Positions 63,232 through 64,000 of a DNA stretch of 64,000 nt are shown here, one piece after another. The position numbers were made by a program, and so were the translations under genes. Source of the DNA: Cladocopium goreaui. Lineage: Eukaryota; Sar; Dinophyceae; Suessiales; Symbiodiniaceae. The notes under the pieces are model-generated. The model worked only from the letters and a program-made list of their open reading frames with translations, was not told where the DNA came from and did no database searches. The stretch lies in assembly GCA_947184155.2 (NCBI GenBank), contig CAMXCT020001779.1:652456-716455 (forward strand), in the 5' to 3' direction. Every line of letters begins with the position of its first letter. The stretch's first letter is position 1.

Positions 63232-64000
63232 GATGATGATTATGACGATGACAATCATGACATATCATGACATATCATGACCATGACGAGGGACAACATG
63301 ACAAGGCAAAAGAAGAAAAGCACCAAGTTGGAATCCTACTATTTAATAATCGGTTGAGAGTAATTAATTTTAACAAAATGTAATGAATAAAACCATTAAT
63401 AACCATTAATAACCATTCATAATCATAAACAACAGTACCCATTAATTAATAAACATTAATAACCGTTATCATTAACAACCATAACCTGGTTGGTGGCTTC
63501 AACCCCGCTGAAAAATATTAGTCAGTTGGGATTATGATTCCCACTATATCCCAATATATGGAAAAATCAAACATGTTCCAAAGCACCAACCAGATTAATA
63601 ACAATGACTCGCCGAGATTCTGCTTGACGACAGCGACAAGTGCTGAAAAGCAGTTGCTGCATCTGCCTGTCCTGTTCCGTTGTTCTCCATGCCTGGTCGG
63701 TTCAGCGGAGATGCTGGAGGATGTCTGCCGGCATTGTTTAATCCACAACGAAGTCAGTTGGAATATGTTGAATAGATTTTGCCAAATCGATATAAATTGA
63801 TGTATGGCTAAGACTTGGGGAACTAATGGAAATACATTCCGGGCATTTCCGGGTCATCGTTAGCCTTCAACCATTAATGGATCTGATTCTTTGGGTCAGT
63901 TTTTGAGCCATGGAAAGTACTGCCAAAGATCAGGACAGACCTTGCCTGTGTGACCAACTTCAGCCAATGATGCGGCATCCTGTGGACAGGCTGCTGGTTT
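61682..64000 (-). CDS. C-terminal part of an unrecognised protein entering from the right edge
   Basis: Not recognised. Exons with matching phase: 63979-63946 (DAASLAEVGHTG), 63666-63613 (RCSNCFSALVAVVKQNL), 62910-62849 (SADLLELLQDPSATAGQKIQ), 62258-62227 (EMLRTMLDRG, donor GTGAGC), and a final exon from 61853 (or 61842) to a stop at 61682-61684. The last exon contains EGVNKDLTELKASEAKRKN, an amphipathic helix. Acceptors are AG|G; donors GC, GC, GT, GT. The stop is about 350 nt upstream of the pdxS start, in the same orientation. Function cannot be assigned. The 62910 and 62258 exons are the firmest because both ends match dinoflagellate splice signals and the phase carries through. Confidence 0.5.
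63175..63245. repeat. (GAT)n trinucleotide tract
   Basis: GATGATGGTGATGATG repeats in an intron of the right-edge gene. A shorter GAT run is at 45525-45553. Confidence 0.88.
63486..63593. mobile_element. MITE-like element, family B, copy 4 (second subfamily)
   Basis: CTGGTTGGTGGCTTCAA ... AAGCACCAACCAG with the ATATTAGTCAGTTGGGATTA interior. It lies 20 bp from the donor side of the 63613 exon. A lone end of the family (CTGGTTGGTGGTTTCAAC) is at 43639. Confidence 0.75.

Overview
This window reads as nuclear DNA of a dinoflagellate, most likely of the Symbiodiniaceae/Suessiales type. The evidence is internal. Two conserved enzyme genes can be reassembled exon by exon, and their introns begin with GC, GA or GT and end in AG, with a G nearly always starting the next exon (AG|G). 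That splice pattern is characteristic of dinoflagellates. Exons are short (several under 35 nt) and G+C-rich. Introns are kilobases long, A+T-rich and packed with tandem repeats and small palindromic elements. Every exon I can support is on the minus strand, as expected for dinoflagellate one-way gene blocks. No bacterial-style operons, rRNA, tRNA or CRISPR arrays were recognised.

Layout in transcription order (right to left). (1) The C-terminal part of an unknown protein enters from the right edge (63979 to 61682). (2) A complete 11-exon pdxS/SNZ gene for the lyase subunit of pyridoxal 5'-phosphate synthase (61335 to 51967; 322 aa; every junction keeps frame). (3) A small coiled-coil gene (about 51785 to 50401). 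(4) A scattered coiled-coil gene of unknown function (49235 to about 37070); one of its introns carries a decayed reverse transcriptase/RNase H element and two structured tandem arrays. (5) A secreted/Golgi-type exostosin-family (GT47) gene with an N-terminal cysteine-rich region (34714 to about 24507). (6) A short set of exons of unknown function (23083 to about 21459). (7) A complete 9-exon FAD-dependent fumarate reductase gene (20469 to 8030; 507 or 511 aa). (8) A coiled-coil gene that runs off the left edge (about 7747 to 1091).

Most of the rest is repeat. There are 332-bp, 454-bp, about 60-bp, 48-bp, 41-bp, 40-bp and 12-bp tandem arrays, large tetranucleotide tracts, and at least three families of small inverted-repeat (MITE-like) elements present in two or more copies. 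A frameshifted RCC1-like fragment lies inside an intron of gene 8. The two recognised enzymes are metabolic housekeeping functions (vitamin B6 synthesis and soluble fumarate reduction). Nothing suggests that they act together beyond sharing a transcriptional direction. Exon coordinates for the two enzymes are exact on the basis of reading frame and splice sites. Those of the unrecognised genes rest on phase-consistent AG|G...G[T/C/A] exons and are less certain.
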